The position numbers and the translations under genes were made by a program. Below, piece after piece: positions 8,778 to 16,027 of a DNA stretch of 64,000 nucleotides (its first letter is position 1; the number at the start of each line of letters is the position of its first letter). The stretch lies in the NCBI GenBank assembly GCA_949295125.1, contig CASFJV010000046.1, forward strand, positions 1 through 64,000. Direction: 5' to 3'. Under the pieces are notes generated by a model. That model made no database searches. It had not been told where the DNA came from and saw nothing but the letters and a program-made list of their open reading frames with translations. The stretch comes from an uncultured Spirochaetales bacterium. GTDB lineage: Bacteria > Spirochaetota > Spirochaetia > Sphaerochaetales > Sphaerochaetaceae.

Positions 8778-9713
8778 ATGGAAAAGAAAAATAACTTCAT
8801 CACTTCCCCGCTGGCAATATTCCTCTTAGCAGGAATAAGCTGTTTTCTCTGGGGAAGCGCTACGCCATCAATAAAAACAGGATATGCACTATTTGGCATT
8901 GAGTCATCTGCCACTCTTGATATAATCCTTTTTGCTGGAATCAGGTTCTTCCTGGCTGGAATACTTGTAATCCTGATACAGTCAGCAATTTCAGGGAAAT
9001 TCATAGTACCGGAAAAGGGATCATTGCCTTCAATAATAAAGCTTGCATTGGCACAGACAGTCATACAGTATTTCTGTTTCTATATTGGGCTTGCACATAC
9101 ATCCGGAGTTGCAGGAACAATAGTATCAGGGGCAAGCGGTTTTTTCTCAATCCTCATTGCCTCCCTGATCTTCAAATATGAAAAGCTGACTTCAGCAAAG
9201 ATTATAGGATGCGTCCTGGGCCTTGGCGGAATAATAATAATGAATGTTCATCCAGGAAGCGATACAGCAATCACTTTCTCATTCCTTGGAGAGGGGCTTG
9301 TGCTGCTTTCAACAATATCCCTTGCCGTGTCTGGAATACTATGCAAGAAATACGGCCAGCGTTTCAATGTCGTTATGCTTTCCGGCTACCAGTTCATATT
9401 CGGCGGACTTGTCATGATAATAGTATCCCTTATTCTCGGAGGAAGGATTGGAGCCCCATCAAGCGCTTCTGGATATATCCTGATGCTCTATATGGCTTTT
9501 ATTTCTGCTGTGGCATACTCACTCTGGGGAACGCTTCTTAAATACAATGATGTAAGCAAAGTGACTATCTACAGCTTTATGACACCACTTTTCGGTGTTC
9601 TTCTTTCAGCCATCTTCCTTGGAGAGACAGAAGAGGCACTGCAGCTGAACAAGCTTCTGGCCCTTATTCTGGTCTGTGGTGGCATATATATAGTGAACAG
9701 GAAGAACAAATAG
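8778..9713 (+). CDS. EamA/DMT-family metabolite transporter
   Basis: An integral membrane protein of 311 residues with ten predicted membrane segments in two EamA repeats (about residues 8-145 and 160-305). The first repeat starts ISCFLWGSATPSIKTGY and the second ends ALILVCGGIYIVNR, both typical of the drug/metabolite transporter superfamily. The start is ATG 8778, with GGAGG 9 nt upstream; the ATG at 8769 would overlap that ribosome-binding site. It is monocistronic: divergent from the oadB operon and followed by a strong terminator. Substrate unknown; exporters of amino acids or metabolites are common in this family. Confidence 0.82.
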   Translation: MEKKNNFITSPLAIFLLAGISCFLWGSATPSIKTGYALFGIESSATLDIILFAGIRFFLAGILVILIQSAISGKFIVPEKGSLPSIIKLALAQTVIQYFCFYIGLAHTSGVAGTIVSGASGFFSILIASLIFKYEKLTSAKIIGCVLGLGGIIIMNVHPGSDTAITFSFLGEGLVLLSTISLAVSGILCKKYGQRFNVVMLSGYQFIFGGLVMIIVSLILGGRIGAPSSASGYILMLYMAFISAVAYSLWGTLLKYNDVSKVTIYSFMTPLFGVLLSAIFLGETEEALQLNKLLALILVCGGIYIVNRKNK

Positions 9714-9730
9714 GAAGCAAAAAGGCAGGA

Positions 9731-9755
9731 AGGCGGAGCAATCCGCCTCTTTTTT
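9731..9755 (+). terminator. Rho-independent terminator after EamA gene
   Basis: AGGCGGA (9731-9737) pairs perfectly with TCCGCCT (9742-9748) around a GCAA loop and is followed by CTTTTTT. It ends the EamA transcript just before the tRNA promoter. Confidence 0.9.
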
Positions 9756-9764
9756 CAAAAACTA

Positions 9765-9794
9765 TTGACACTGTTGCTGATGAAATGCTATCTT
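9765..9794 (+). promoter_or_regulatory. tRNA-Val promoter
   Basis: TTGACA at 9765-9770 and TATCTT at 9789-9794 are separated by 18 bp. The tRNA 5' end at 9805 lies 10 nt after the -10 box. The consensus -35 suits a stable-RNA promoter. Confidence 0.7.
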
Positions 9795-9804
9795 AATCGA
9801 GCTT

Positions 9805-9876
9805 GGGCGGTTAACTCAGCGGGAGAGTGCCACCTTGACGTGGTGGAAGTCACAGGTTCAAACCCTGTACCGCCCA
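9805..9876 (+). tRNA. tRNA-Val (anticodon GAC)
   Basis: A complete 72-nt cloverleaf. Acceptor GGGCGGT pairs with ACCGCCC, the D-stem is ACTC/GAGT, and the anticodon stem CCACC/GGTGG encloses loop TTGACGT with anticodon GAC. The T-stem ACAGG/CCTGT encloses TTCAAAC, and the discriminator is A. The 3' CCA is not encoded and must be added by CCA transferase. It is a single gene with its own promoter and terminator. GAC reads GTC and GTT valine codons. Confidence 0.96.
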
Positions 9877-9924
9877 AAGACCTATCTGGTTTCTATATGA
9901 AGGAATTGGATAGGTCTTTTTTTT
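9876..9924 (+). terminator. Rho-independent terminator of tRNA-Val
   Basis: AAAGACCTATC (9876-9886) is perfectly complementary to GATAGGTCTTT (9909-9919), with a 22-nt loop and a run of eight T ending at 9924. The stem begins at the tRNA discriminator base, so 3' processing must open this hairpin. Confidence 0.88.
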
Positions 9925-9979
9925 CGCAGATCACTTCATTGCAAGCAGAGATCTTTTCACGGCAAAAAACTCCTAGATA

Positions 9980-10354
9980 CTATCTCCTTTTTTTAAGTTC
10001 GCTATTGAGCTTCCTGTCAAAAGATATTACTTCTGCACCCTCTGACAGCGCATTTGCTATAATGAGGCAATCCACATAATCCAGCCTCGTCTCCCCGTAG
10101 ATTGCGAGCGCACTGCGGATTTCCTCCTCTCTTTCAACCGTAACATCGTCAAGCAGATCGATGAGAATTTTCGATGCCTCTCTTCTGGGAATATCATAGA
10201 GAACCTTGCTTGTAAGCACATACAGGGCTTCAGGAATCTCCTCTGGAAGGATTTCCACGCCTTCGCTGATGATGTCACGGGCTTTTTCTGCAAGCTCTCT
10301 GCTGTCGCAGACAAGATAACGTATGAGTATGTTCGTATCAGCTATCTTTCTCAT
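9980..10354 (-). CDS. vapC: PIN-domain toxin, VapC-like
   Basis: A 124-residue PIN-fold ribonuclease, the probable toxin of a type II toxin-antitoxin pair. Acidic active-site positions are visible: D in IADTNILIRY at the N-terminus, E in EEIPEALYVL, D in RLDYVDCLII and D in SFDRKLN at the C-terminus. Start ATG 10354 (MRKIADTN) is chosen because PIN domains begin there; the frame upstream belongs to the antitoxin. It overlaps the antitoxin by 17 bp, so translation is coupled. Target RNA unknown. It ends near the tRNA-Val locus, with no obvious minus-strand terminator. Confidence 0.85.
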   Translation of the reverse strand: MRKIADTNILIRYLVCDSRELAEKARDIISEGVEILPEEIPEALYVLTSKVLYDIPRREASKILIDLLDDVTVEREEEIRSALAIYGETRLDYVDCLIIANALSEGAEVISFDRKLNSELKKRR

Positions 10355-10607
10355 TCCAGCTCCTTTCTGCCACATCTGCCCATGCAAGGCTCATTTCCTC
10401 GTCGCTTATGAACCGCTTCGCATATTTTTTCAGAGCCCCATAAGCCTTCAGCTTCTTGGGACGTTTTTCACTTTTCTGGATCAGTATACCATTCTTTGTA
10501 GCCGTGACTGAAACCTCATCTCCAGCTGAGTATCCAGTCTCGCTTAGTATTTCGCTTGAAAGGCGTATGCCTTGGGAATTTCCCCATTTCGATATTTTCG
10601 TAACCAT
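10338..10607 (-). CDS. vapB: AbrB/MazE-type antitoxin, VapB-like
   Basis: An 89-residue swapped-hairpin AbrB-type DNA-binding protein. The N-terminus MVTKISKWGNSQGIRLSSEI is the classic SpoVT/AbrB antitoxin motif, followed by GDEVSVTATKNGILIQ. The C-terminal 40 residues are charged and likely wrap the toxin. ATG 10607 is chosen because it starts exactly at this motif and has an AGGAGG-like site (GAGGCTGC) upstream; the longer frame adds eight residues over the operator. It is the first gene of the pair and probably autoregulates through the paired GTATATAC sites just upstream. Confidence 0.87.
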   Translation of the reverse strand: MVTKISKWGNSQGIRLSSEILSETGYSAGDEVSVTATKNGILIQKSEKRPKKLKAYGALKKYAKRFISDEEMSLAWADVAERSWNEKDS

Positions 10608-10617
10608 TTGCAGCCTC

Positions 10618-10642
10618 CTATGTATATACATAGTATATACTA
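10618..10642. promoter_or_regulatory. Double palindromic operator of the toxin-antitoxin operon
   Basis: CTATGTATATACATAG (10618-10633) is a perfect 16-bp palindrome. TAGTATATACTA (10631-10642) is a perfect 12-bp palindrome sharing TAG with it. The two GTATATAC cores start 11 bp apart, one helical turn, so two antitoxin dimers could bind the same face of DNA. It begins 11 bp upstream of the antitoxin start. Autorepression is inferred from the family. Confidence 0.7.
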
Positions 10643-10822
10643 TTATTTTTAAACCGTCAATTCAGGCCCTATGAATAATCGTAAAGTGATGCAGAACAGA
10701 GATGGAAACTTATAGGAAAAGTCAGAGAATGCACAAAATAGTTTTTACTCATGGAGAGATGGTGTTTCTTCAAGCCATCTTTCCGGAGAAATTATCTTCT
10801 AAAAGAATTGCCATCTGCAGGC

Positions 10823-10880
10823 TGAATGCTCCCTATGGGGCTTCCTCCCCTGTGCATTCATTCCTTCTTTTCTGTATAAT
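10823..10880 (+). promoter_or_regulatory. LysE-family gene promoter with overlapping inverted repeat
   Basis: TATAAT at 10875-10880 lies 7 nt before the ATG at 10888, with TGTGCA (10851-10856) 18 bp upstream as a weak -35. TGAATGC (10823-10829) is repeated inverted as GCATTCA (10854-10860), enclosing GGGG/CCCC (10837-10840 and 10847-10850). The structure covers the -35 element and may be an operator. The rest of the gap (10643-10822) shows no further clear signal. Confidence 0.55.
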
Positions 10881-10887
10881 CAGCGTT

Positions 10888-11481
10888 ATGGAAGAAGAAA
10901 TATTCAAAGCTGCAGATTTCCTTGTCTACTGCATCATCACAGCATACACTCCAGGACCTAACAACCTGCTTTCAATGAGCTATGCGTCATCCTTGGGACT
11001 GAGGAAAAGTTTCCATTTCAACCTTGGAATTTCCATGGGATTCTTCATTGTGATGAGTGCATGCGCTGTATTCACTTCGGCCCTGAGCACACTGATTCCA
11101 AAAATAGAGCTTCCACTGAAGATCCTCGGAGCCGCATATATGCTGTATCTTGGATGGAAGATATTTAAAAGCACTGAAGCAGGCCCTGTAGACGGGAAGC
11201 ATGGCGCAACGTTCCTTTCTGGAATGATGCTGCAGTTTGTGAATGTAAAGATTTACATCTATGCAATAACTGCATTCTCTCTTTACGTTCTTCCTGTCTA
11301 CAGTTCAGTCCCTATGCTGTTTCTATTTGTAATCATCCTTACCCTGATCGGAGCATCCGGAAACTATATCTGGGCATTTTTTGGCAACGCACTCTGCTCT
11401 TTTACTAAGCGGCACGGTAAAGCGGTGAACACAGTAATGGCACTTCTTCTTGCCTACTGCGCCATATCCCTGTTCTTATGA
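10888..11481 (+). CDS. LysE/RhtB-family amino-acid exporter
   Basis: A 197-residue membrane protein with six predicted helices. The N-terminal ITAYTPGPNNLLSMSYASSLG matches the family motif PGPNxLL around residues 17-35, followed by a second conserved stretch GAAYMLYLGWKIFKS. The family exports amino acids such as lysine, homoserine or threonine; the substrate here is not known. ATG 10888 is used because family members start about 16 residues before the PGPN motif. The frame extends upstream to 10702 but that part is not hydrophobic. There is no ribosome-binding site: the -10 box ends 7 nt before the ATG, so the mRNA is probably leaderless. Confidence 0.82.
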   Translation: MEEEIFKAADFLVYCIITAYTPGPNNLLSMSYASSLGLRKSFHFNLGISMGFFIVMSACAVFTSALSTLIPKIELPLKILGAAYMLYLGWKIFKSTEAGPVDGKHGATFLSGMMLQFVNVKIYIYAITAFSLYVLPVYSSVPMLFLFVIILTLIGASGNYIWAFFGNALCSFTKRHGKAVNTVMALLLAYCAISLFL

Positions 11482-11482
11482 G

Positions 11483-11514
11483 AAAAAAGGCTTGCCATCT
11501 TTTTCAGGCAAGCC
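11483..11514 (-). terminator. Terminator of glycerate kinase transcript
   Basis: On the minus strand GGCTTGCC (11514-11507) pairs perfectly with GGCAAGCC (11496-11489) and is followed by six T (A-run 11483-11488). It serves the minus-strand glycerate kinase gene. The plus-strand side lacks a T-run. Confidence 0.8.
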
Positions 11515-11535
11515 AGTACAATTGGGTTTATTACA

Positions 11536-12672
11536 CTATTTAATTAATGCTTCCTGGTATCTGAGAAGATTATCTACAGTAAGCTCAAGGTCGCTTTTTG
11601 CCCTGACTCTTGCCTCCTTATAAGGAACAGCAACCCTGTTTATGCTGAAAATGCCCGTAACACCTTCATCATAGGCTTTCTCAACGCTGTCCCCGATATC
11701 CCCGACAAAAGCAATTACCTTGACGTTCTTTTTCTTTGCCTTCCTTGAGACTCCTATGACAACCTTTCCCCTGAGGCTCTGTCCATCTATCTTGCCCTCT
11801 CCTGTATAAACGAAATCTGCATTATCAAGGAGCTCATCAAAATGGACAGTATCAAGAACTGTTTCAATTCCCATCTGCAGTCTGGATCCGAAATATGCAG
11901 CCATTCCTCCACCCATACCTCCTGCAGCTCCAGAGCCCGGGATGGACTGAACATCAACACCGCAATCCCTTTTCATCACTTCAGCAAGCACTCTCATCTT
12001 GCCATCAAGCATCTTCACCATAGCCTCATCAGCACCCTTCTGGGGGCCATATACAGCCGGAGCCCCTTCCGGGCCATAGAACGGATTGTCGATATCACAC
12101 ATAGTGACTATTTCAATGTTCCTGAGGCTTTCATCAATTGTGGAGGTATCTATCCTTGCTACTTCATCCATGCTCTCCCCTAAAGGAGTGAACTTCTTTC
12201 CATCCTTACTGTAGAAGGAAATTCCGCAGGCAGAAGCAAGGCCGCATGCTGCATCATTCGTTGCAGATCCTCCAAGCCCAAGGATGATCTTGCTTACCCC
12301 TTTCCTGGCAGCATCAATCATAAGCTCCCCAACTCCATATGTCGTTGTCTTGGACGGGTCTTTCCTGTCTCCAACCATGGGAAGTGCAGCGGCTGCTGCC
12401 ATCTCTATTACGGCAATATTTCCAGGAAGAAGTCCATAATAGCCTTTCACCTTCTCTCCAGGATATGGCCCTGTAACTTCCTTATATATCTTTTCTCCAC
12501 CGACTGCCTCAAGGAATGCATCAACACTTCCTTCCCCTCCATCTGCAACCGGTATGCTTACTACTTCACATTCTGGATAGTGCCTCAGCACTACGGTTTT
12601 CATAATCTGGCAGATTTCTGCGGAACTCATCGTACCTTTGAATGAATCTGGAATAAGGATGACTTTCTTCAT
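11536..12672 (-). CDS. garK: Glycerate 2-kinase (GarK/GlxK family)
   Basis: Phosphorylates D-glycerate, the last step of hexarate breakdown, delivering 2-phosphoglycerate to glycolysis. 378 residues, normal for the GarK family. Diagnostic stretches: ILIPDSFKGTMSS at residues 5-17, PVADGGEGSVDAF, LGLGGSATNDAACGLASACG, GSGAAGGMGGGMAAYF and FVYTGEGKIDGQSL. It lies downstream of garR but is separated from it by a terminator, so it has a promoter of its own or depends on read-through. Flanked on both sides by hairpin terminators. Confidence 0.92.
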   Translation of the reverse strand: MKKVILIPDSFKGTMSSAEICQIMKTVVLRHYPECEVVSIPVADGGEGSVDAFLEAVGGEKIYKEVTGPYPGEKVKGYYGLLPGNIAVIEMAAAAALPMVGDRKDPSKTTTYGVGELMIDAARKGVSKIILGLGGSATNDAACGLASACGISFYSKDGKKFTPLGESMDEVARIDTSTIDESLRNIEIVTMCDIDNPFYGPEGAPAVYGPQKGADEAMVKMLDGKMRVLAEVMKRDCGVDVQSIPGSGAAGGMGGGMAAYFGSRLQMGIETVLDTVHFDELLDNADFVYTGEGKIDGQSLRGKVVIGVSRKAKKKNVKVIAFVGDIGDSVEKAYDEGVTGIFSINRVAVPYKEARVRAKSDLELTVDNLLRYQEALIK

Positions 12673-12717
12673 TTTTCCTCCATTTGCTTTTTTTAACTTA
12701 GTTTATCATATATACGG

Positions 12718-12743
12718 AAAAAGGGGAGAAAAAATCCTCCCCT
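12718..12743 (-). terminator. Terminator between garR and garK
   Basis: On the minus strand AGGGGAG (12743-12737) pairs with CTCCCCT (12728-12722), followed by a short T-run (plus-strand A 12718-12722). It separates the aldolase-garR transcript from garK and could give partial read-through. Confidence 0.7.
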
Positions 12744-12774
12744 AAAGCTTTTTTATCTAAACATAAATAAAGGA

Positions 12775-13659
12775 CTATTTAACGATAGTGGTATCACTGA
12801 TCTTCTCATAGTACTTGGCAAGTGCGCTGTGATCATCCTTTTCGCAGCCGTAAGCCTTGAGAGACTGCATCATCTCCATAACCTCACCTGTCAGTGGAAC
12901 AGGAGCATTTACTGCATGTGCTGCATTAAGCGCATTTGTAAGATCCTTGATGTGAAGCTCAATCCTGAATCCCGGCTTGTAGTTTCCAGCAATCATCATA
13001 GGAGCCTTTGCATCCATTACAGTTGATCCTGCAAGGCCTCCGCGGATTGCCTGGTAAACGAGCTCAGGGTCTGCACCTACTTTCTTGCTGAAAGTGAGAG
13101 CTTCTGCAACAGCTGCAATGTTGCATGCAACAACGATCTGGTTTGCAAGCTTTGCGATGTTTCCGGCTCCCAGTGCTCCAACATATGTTACGGATCCAGC
13201 CATAGCCTTCAGCACTGGAAGGAACTTATCAAAATCTTCTTTCTCTCCGCCAACCATGACAGAAAGTGTTCCATCAATAGCCTTTGGCTCTCCGCCGCTG
13301 ACAGGAGCATCAAGCATCTTGCATCCCTTCTTTGCAAGCTCCTCTCCTATTTTCCTGCTTTCAACCGGATCAATTGAGGACATGTCAATCAGAGTGAATC
13401 CTGGCTTTGCAGTCTCAATAACTCCGCCTTCTCCAAGAACAGCAGACCTTACCTGCGGACTGTTCTGTACCATTGTGATAATTACATCAACATCTTTAGC
13501 CATTTCGGAGCCGTTTTTAGCGCTCTTTGCACCACAGGAAACAAGATCATCAACTGCTTCCTTCTTGAAATCACATACTACAAGTTCATGTCCTGCCTTG
13601 ATCAGGTTCTTTGCCATTGGGCGGCCCATGATACCAAGTCCGATAAATCCAATTTTCAC
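12775..13659 (-). CDS. garR: Tartronate semialdehyde reductase (2-hydroxy-3-oxopropionate reductase)
   Basis: NAD(P)-dependent beta-hydroxyacid dehydrogenase that reduces tartronate semialdehyde to D-glycerate. 294 residues, the family's usual length. N-terminal Rossmann motif GFIGLGIMGRPMAKNL, substrate-binding DAPVSGGEPKAIDGTLSVMVGG (about residues 118-139) and the catalytic lysine region GAGNIAKLANQ are all present. Sixteen bp after the DapA-family aldolase gene, so co-transcribed. It would use the aldehyde released by aldol cleavage of 5-keto-4-deoxyglucarate and pass glycerate to GarK. Confidence 0.9.
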   Translation of the reverse strand: MKIGFIGLGIMGRPMAKNLIKAGHELVVCDFKKEAVDDLVSCGAKSAKNGSEMAKDVDVIITMVQNSPQVRSAVLGEGGVIETAKPGFTLIDMSSIDPVESRKIGEELAKKGCKMLDAPVSGGEPKAIDGTLSVMVGGEKEDFDKFLPVLKAMAGSVTYVGALGAGNIAKLANQIVVACNIAAVAEALTFSKKVGADPELVYQAIRGGLAGSTVMDAKAPMMIAGNYKPGFRIELHIKDLTNALNAAHAVNAPVPLTGEVMEMMQSLKAYGCEKDDHSALAKYYEKISDTTIVK

Positions 13660-13675
13660 TTTATTACTCTCCTTA

Positions 13676-14575
13676 TTAAATTTCGTATCCGTTATCAGAT
13701 AAAGCCTTTTTCAATCCCTCAACCTGCGCATCTGTTGATGGCTTGTTTGGTAAAAATGGCTTTCCAAGATCCCTTCCAAGGATGTTTGCATAATCCTTCA
13801 TTGCTACAGGGAATGAAGACTTATCCATCTGAAGCCTTATCGGGTTGAGCCTGTACTGTGCCTCGAGGGCTCCCTTCAGGTCTCCTTTGATGAACTTATC
13901 ATAAATTGAAACTACAAGATCAGGGATGAAGTTTGCAGTGCAGCATACAGCACCTACAGCACCTACAGCAAGAGAAGGGAATATCATGGTGTCCTTTCCG
14001 CACATGACACGGAAGTTCACATCCCTGTTTCTCCTGATGAACTCTTCAAGCTGAGTCATATCTCCGGAGCTGTCCTTCATGCCGATGACATTCTCCTTTT
14101 CATGTGCCAGGCGGTATACAATATCCTGTGACACTCCATAGCCAATGCGCCCTGGATTATTATAGATAAGCATCGGAGTATCTCCCAGCTCGTCTGCAAT
14201 TGCTGCAAAGTGCGTATAAAGCTCATCCTCACTTGGCTTAATGAACATAGGCTGGAGAACAGATACGGCATCTGCTCCCTCATCCTTAGCCATCCTTGCA
14301 AGCTTTATGCATTTTTTTGTCCTTATCTCGCCAATTCCCATATATACGGGAACCCTCCCCTTTGCCTGATCGATAATCACATGAAGTGCCCTTTTATGCT
14401 CCTCATAATCCATCATGTAGAACTCTGAGTTTGAAGCCGATGCCAGGATGCCGCTGATCCCGTTTTCAATCATCCAGTCAACATGCTCGCGAAGTTTGGA
14501 TTCCACCAGGCATTCGTTATCGTCTATTGGTGTCGCAATCGGTGGTACGATACCGCGGAAAAAACTTGAATCCAT
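13676..14575 (-). CDS. DapA/DHDPS-family aldolase, probable 5-keto-4-deoxyglucarate aldolase
   Basis: A class I (Schiff-base) aldolase/lyase of the dihydrodipicolinate synthase superfamily; 299 residues. The catalytic Lys167 (NVIGMKDSSGD) and Tyr138 (LIYNNPGRIG) are present; the usual GG-S/T-GE entry motif is replaced by SASNSEF. The locus encodes hexarate dehydratases, GarR and glycerate kinase but no GarL (HpcH/HpaI-type aldolase). Cleavage of 5-keto-4-deoxyglucarate to pyruvate and tartronate semialdehyde is therefore the most economical role. The alternative, decarboxylating 5-keto-4-deoxyglucarate dehydratase (KdgD), would leave GarR and GarK without substrate. It is preceded by its own consensus promoter and starts a two-gene transcript with garR. 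Confidence 0.8.
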   Translation of the reverse strand: MDSSFFRGIVPPIATPIDDNECLVESKLREHVDWMIENGISGILASASNSEFYMMDYEEHKRALHVIIDQAKGRVPVYMGIGEIRTKKCIKLARMAKDEGADAVSVLQPMFIKPSEDELYTHFAAIADELGDTPMLIYNNPGRIGYGVSQDIVYRLAHEKENVIGMKDSSGDMTQLEEFIRRNRDVNFRVMCGKDTMIFPSLAVGAVGAVCCTANFIPDLVVSIYDKFIKGDLKGALEAQYRLNPIRLQMDKSSFPVAMKDYANILGRDLGKPFLPNKPSTDAQVEGLKKALSDNGYEI

Positions 14576-14595
14576 AATCTCTCCTATCTGTTTTT

Positions 14596-14624
14596 ATTAT
14601 AAATCACTTGCCAAAATCCGTCAA
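14596..14624 (-). promoter_or_regulatory. Promoter of aldolase-garR transcript
   Basis: Minus strand: TTGACG (14624-14619), exact 17-bp spacer, TATAAT (14601-14596). A GGAGAG ribosome-binding site lies just before ATG 14575. One of the best consensus promoters in the window. Confidence 0.8.
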
Positions 14625-14675
14625 ACCTTATTTGATATTTTCAACAAAAATTCAAATTTTTATAATACAATTTGA
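14621..14675. promoter_or_regulatory. Two inverted repeats at aldolase promoter (candidate IclR sites)
   Basis: TCAAA-N5-TTTGA (14621-14635) overlaps the -35 box. TCAAATT-N10-AATTTGA (14652-14658 and 14669-14675) lies just upstream. The shared TCAAA/TTTGA half-sites suggest one regulator, most simply the cluster's IclR protein. This assignment is inference. Confidence 0.45.
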
Positions 14676-14677
14676 TT

Positions 14678-16024
14678 TTATCGCACAAGCGCCGGTCTCT
14701 TATGGTCAAAAGTCCATCCAGGAATCAGGTACTGCATATACTCAGCATCATCCCTGTCATGGCTTTGTAGGCTGTTATAGAGCCTGTTAGCCTCCTCCAG
14801 CCTCCTGTGGTTCAGGTGCACTCCAAGCCCCGGTGCATCAGGAAGGATGATCTTTCCGTTCCTTATCTGCGGAGTGTCATCAAGCAGGTTCTGTCCATCC
14901 TGCCAGATCCAGTGCGTGTCGATCGGAGCAATATTTCCGACAGCGGCGGCTGCAGTCTGTGCAAAGGCAGCAAGGGTTATATCAAAATGGTTATTTGAGT
15001 GGATTCCCCAAGTAAGCCCCCATTCCTTGAGCAGCTGGCTCATGCGTATTGCACCGTCAAATCCCCAGAAATGAGGATCTGCAAGGATTATGTCGCAGGC
15101 TGTGAGCGTCACTGTATGGTAGAACTGCCTCCAGTTGGTGGCAATCATGTTTGTTGCTACCGGAAGGTTTGTCGCGTTCTTGAATTCCCTCATGATTTCG
15201 CGTCCAGAATATCCTCCCTCAGGTCCGCAGGGATCCTCAACATAAGTTACCAGTCCTTTCATCTCCTTTGCCAGCTCTTTAGCCTCATCAAGCGTCCATG
15301 CCCCATTTGGATCTATATTGATCCTTGCATCGCTGAACCTCTTTCTCAGAGCCTTGAGGGCCTTTATTTCCTCACATCCAGCAAGCACTCCGCCTTTGAG
15401 CTTGAAGTTGCTTACCCCGTATTTTTCCTTCACAGCCTCTGCTTCCTCAACGATGCGCTCAGGGGTGAGGATTTCCTCCCTTCTCAGGCGGAACCATGGA
15501 TCAGGTGAGGAAGACTCATCAATGTATTTAAGTGGAGCGCCTTCTGCCTTGTTCTTGTCAGAAACATAGAAAAGGTAGCCGAGGATCTCAACTTCATCGC
15601 GCTGCTTTCCCTCTCCAAGCAGATCTGCCATCGGAACGCTCAGAAACTGCCCGAATAGGTCAAGAAGCGCACATTCAAGGGCCCACTCGCTCTTTACGAC
15701 ATGCTTCATCTTCTTGAAATCAAGCGTCTGAAGGTCATCAAGCCCCTTATGCACATTCTCATAGATCTTATGGATTTCCTGCAGTATGCTCCTGTATTTT
15801 CCAATCTCCTTTCCCTCAACGAGAGGCTTTATTTCATTGAGGAATGCGCATGCATAGTCCCCTCCGTGGATCTCCCCTATCCCCTCGTTTCCAAGGGAAT
15901 CTGTAAGTATTACTATATTTCTCGTAAAAAGTGGAGCATGAGTGCCGCTTAAGGTCATAAGCATGCTGTCATAGCCAGCAACAGGCACAACTTCCATCTT
16001 CTTGATTACCGGAGTCTCAGCCAT
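14678..16024 (-). CDS. gudD: Glucarate dehydratase (enolase superfamily)
   Basis: Dehydrates D-glucarate (and L-idarate) to 5-keto-4-deoxyglucarate. 448 residues, matching the family. The whole active site is visible: KxK at 208-210 (NFKLKGG), Mg2+ ligands D238 (IDPNGAW), E263 (VEDPCGPE) and N292 (TNMIATNW), and the H342-D316 dyad (GIHSNNHFD; LADPHFW). These sit three residues later than in the E. coli enzyme. It follows the paralogue at 16028 by 3 bp, forming one transcript. The two copies may be a hetero-oligomer or differ in substrate. Confidence 0.9.
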   Translation of the reverse strand: MAETPVIKKMEVVPVAGYDSMLMTLSGTHAPLFTRNIVILTDSLGNEGIGEIHGGDYACAFLNEIKPLVEGKEIGKYRSILQEIHKIYENVHKGLDDLQTLDFKKMKHVVKSEWALECALLDLFGQFLSVPMADLLGEGKQRDEVEILGYLFYVSDKNKAEGAPLKYIDESSSPDPWFRLRREEILTPERIVEEAEAVKEKYGVSNFKLKGGVLAGCEEIKALKALRKRFSDARINIDPNGAWTLDEAKELAKEMKGLVTYVEDPCGPEGGYSGREIMREFKNATNLPVATNMIATNWRQFYHTVTLTACDIILADPHFWGFDGAIRMSQLLKEWGLTWGIHSNNHFDITLAAFAQTAAAAVGNIAPIDTHWIWQDGQNLLDDTPQIRNGKIILPDAPGLGVHLNHRRLEEANRLYNSLQSHDRDDAEYMQYLIPGWTFDHKRPALVR

Positions 16025-16027
16025 AAA

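Noticed and set aside
10702-10887. N-terminal extension of the LysE-type exporter
   Set aside because: 62 non-hydrophobic residues ahead of the normal family start would span the inverted repeat and the promoter.
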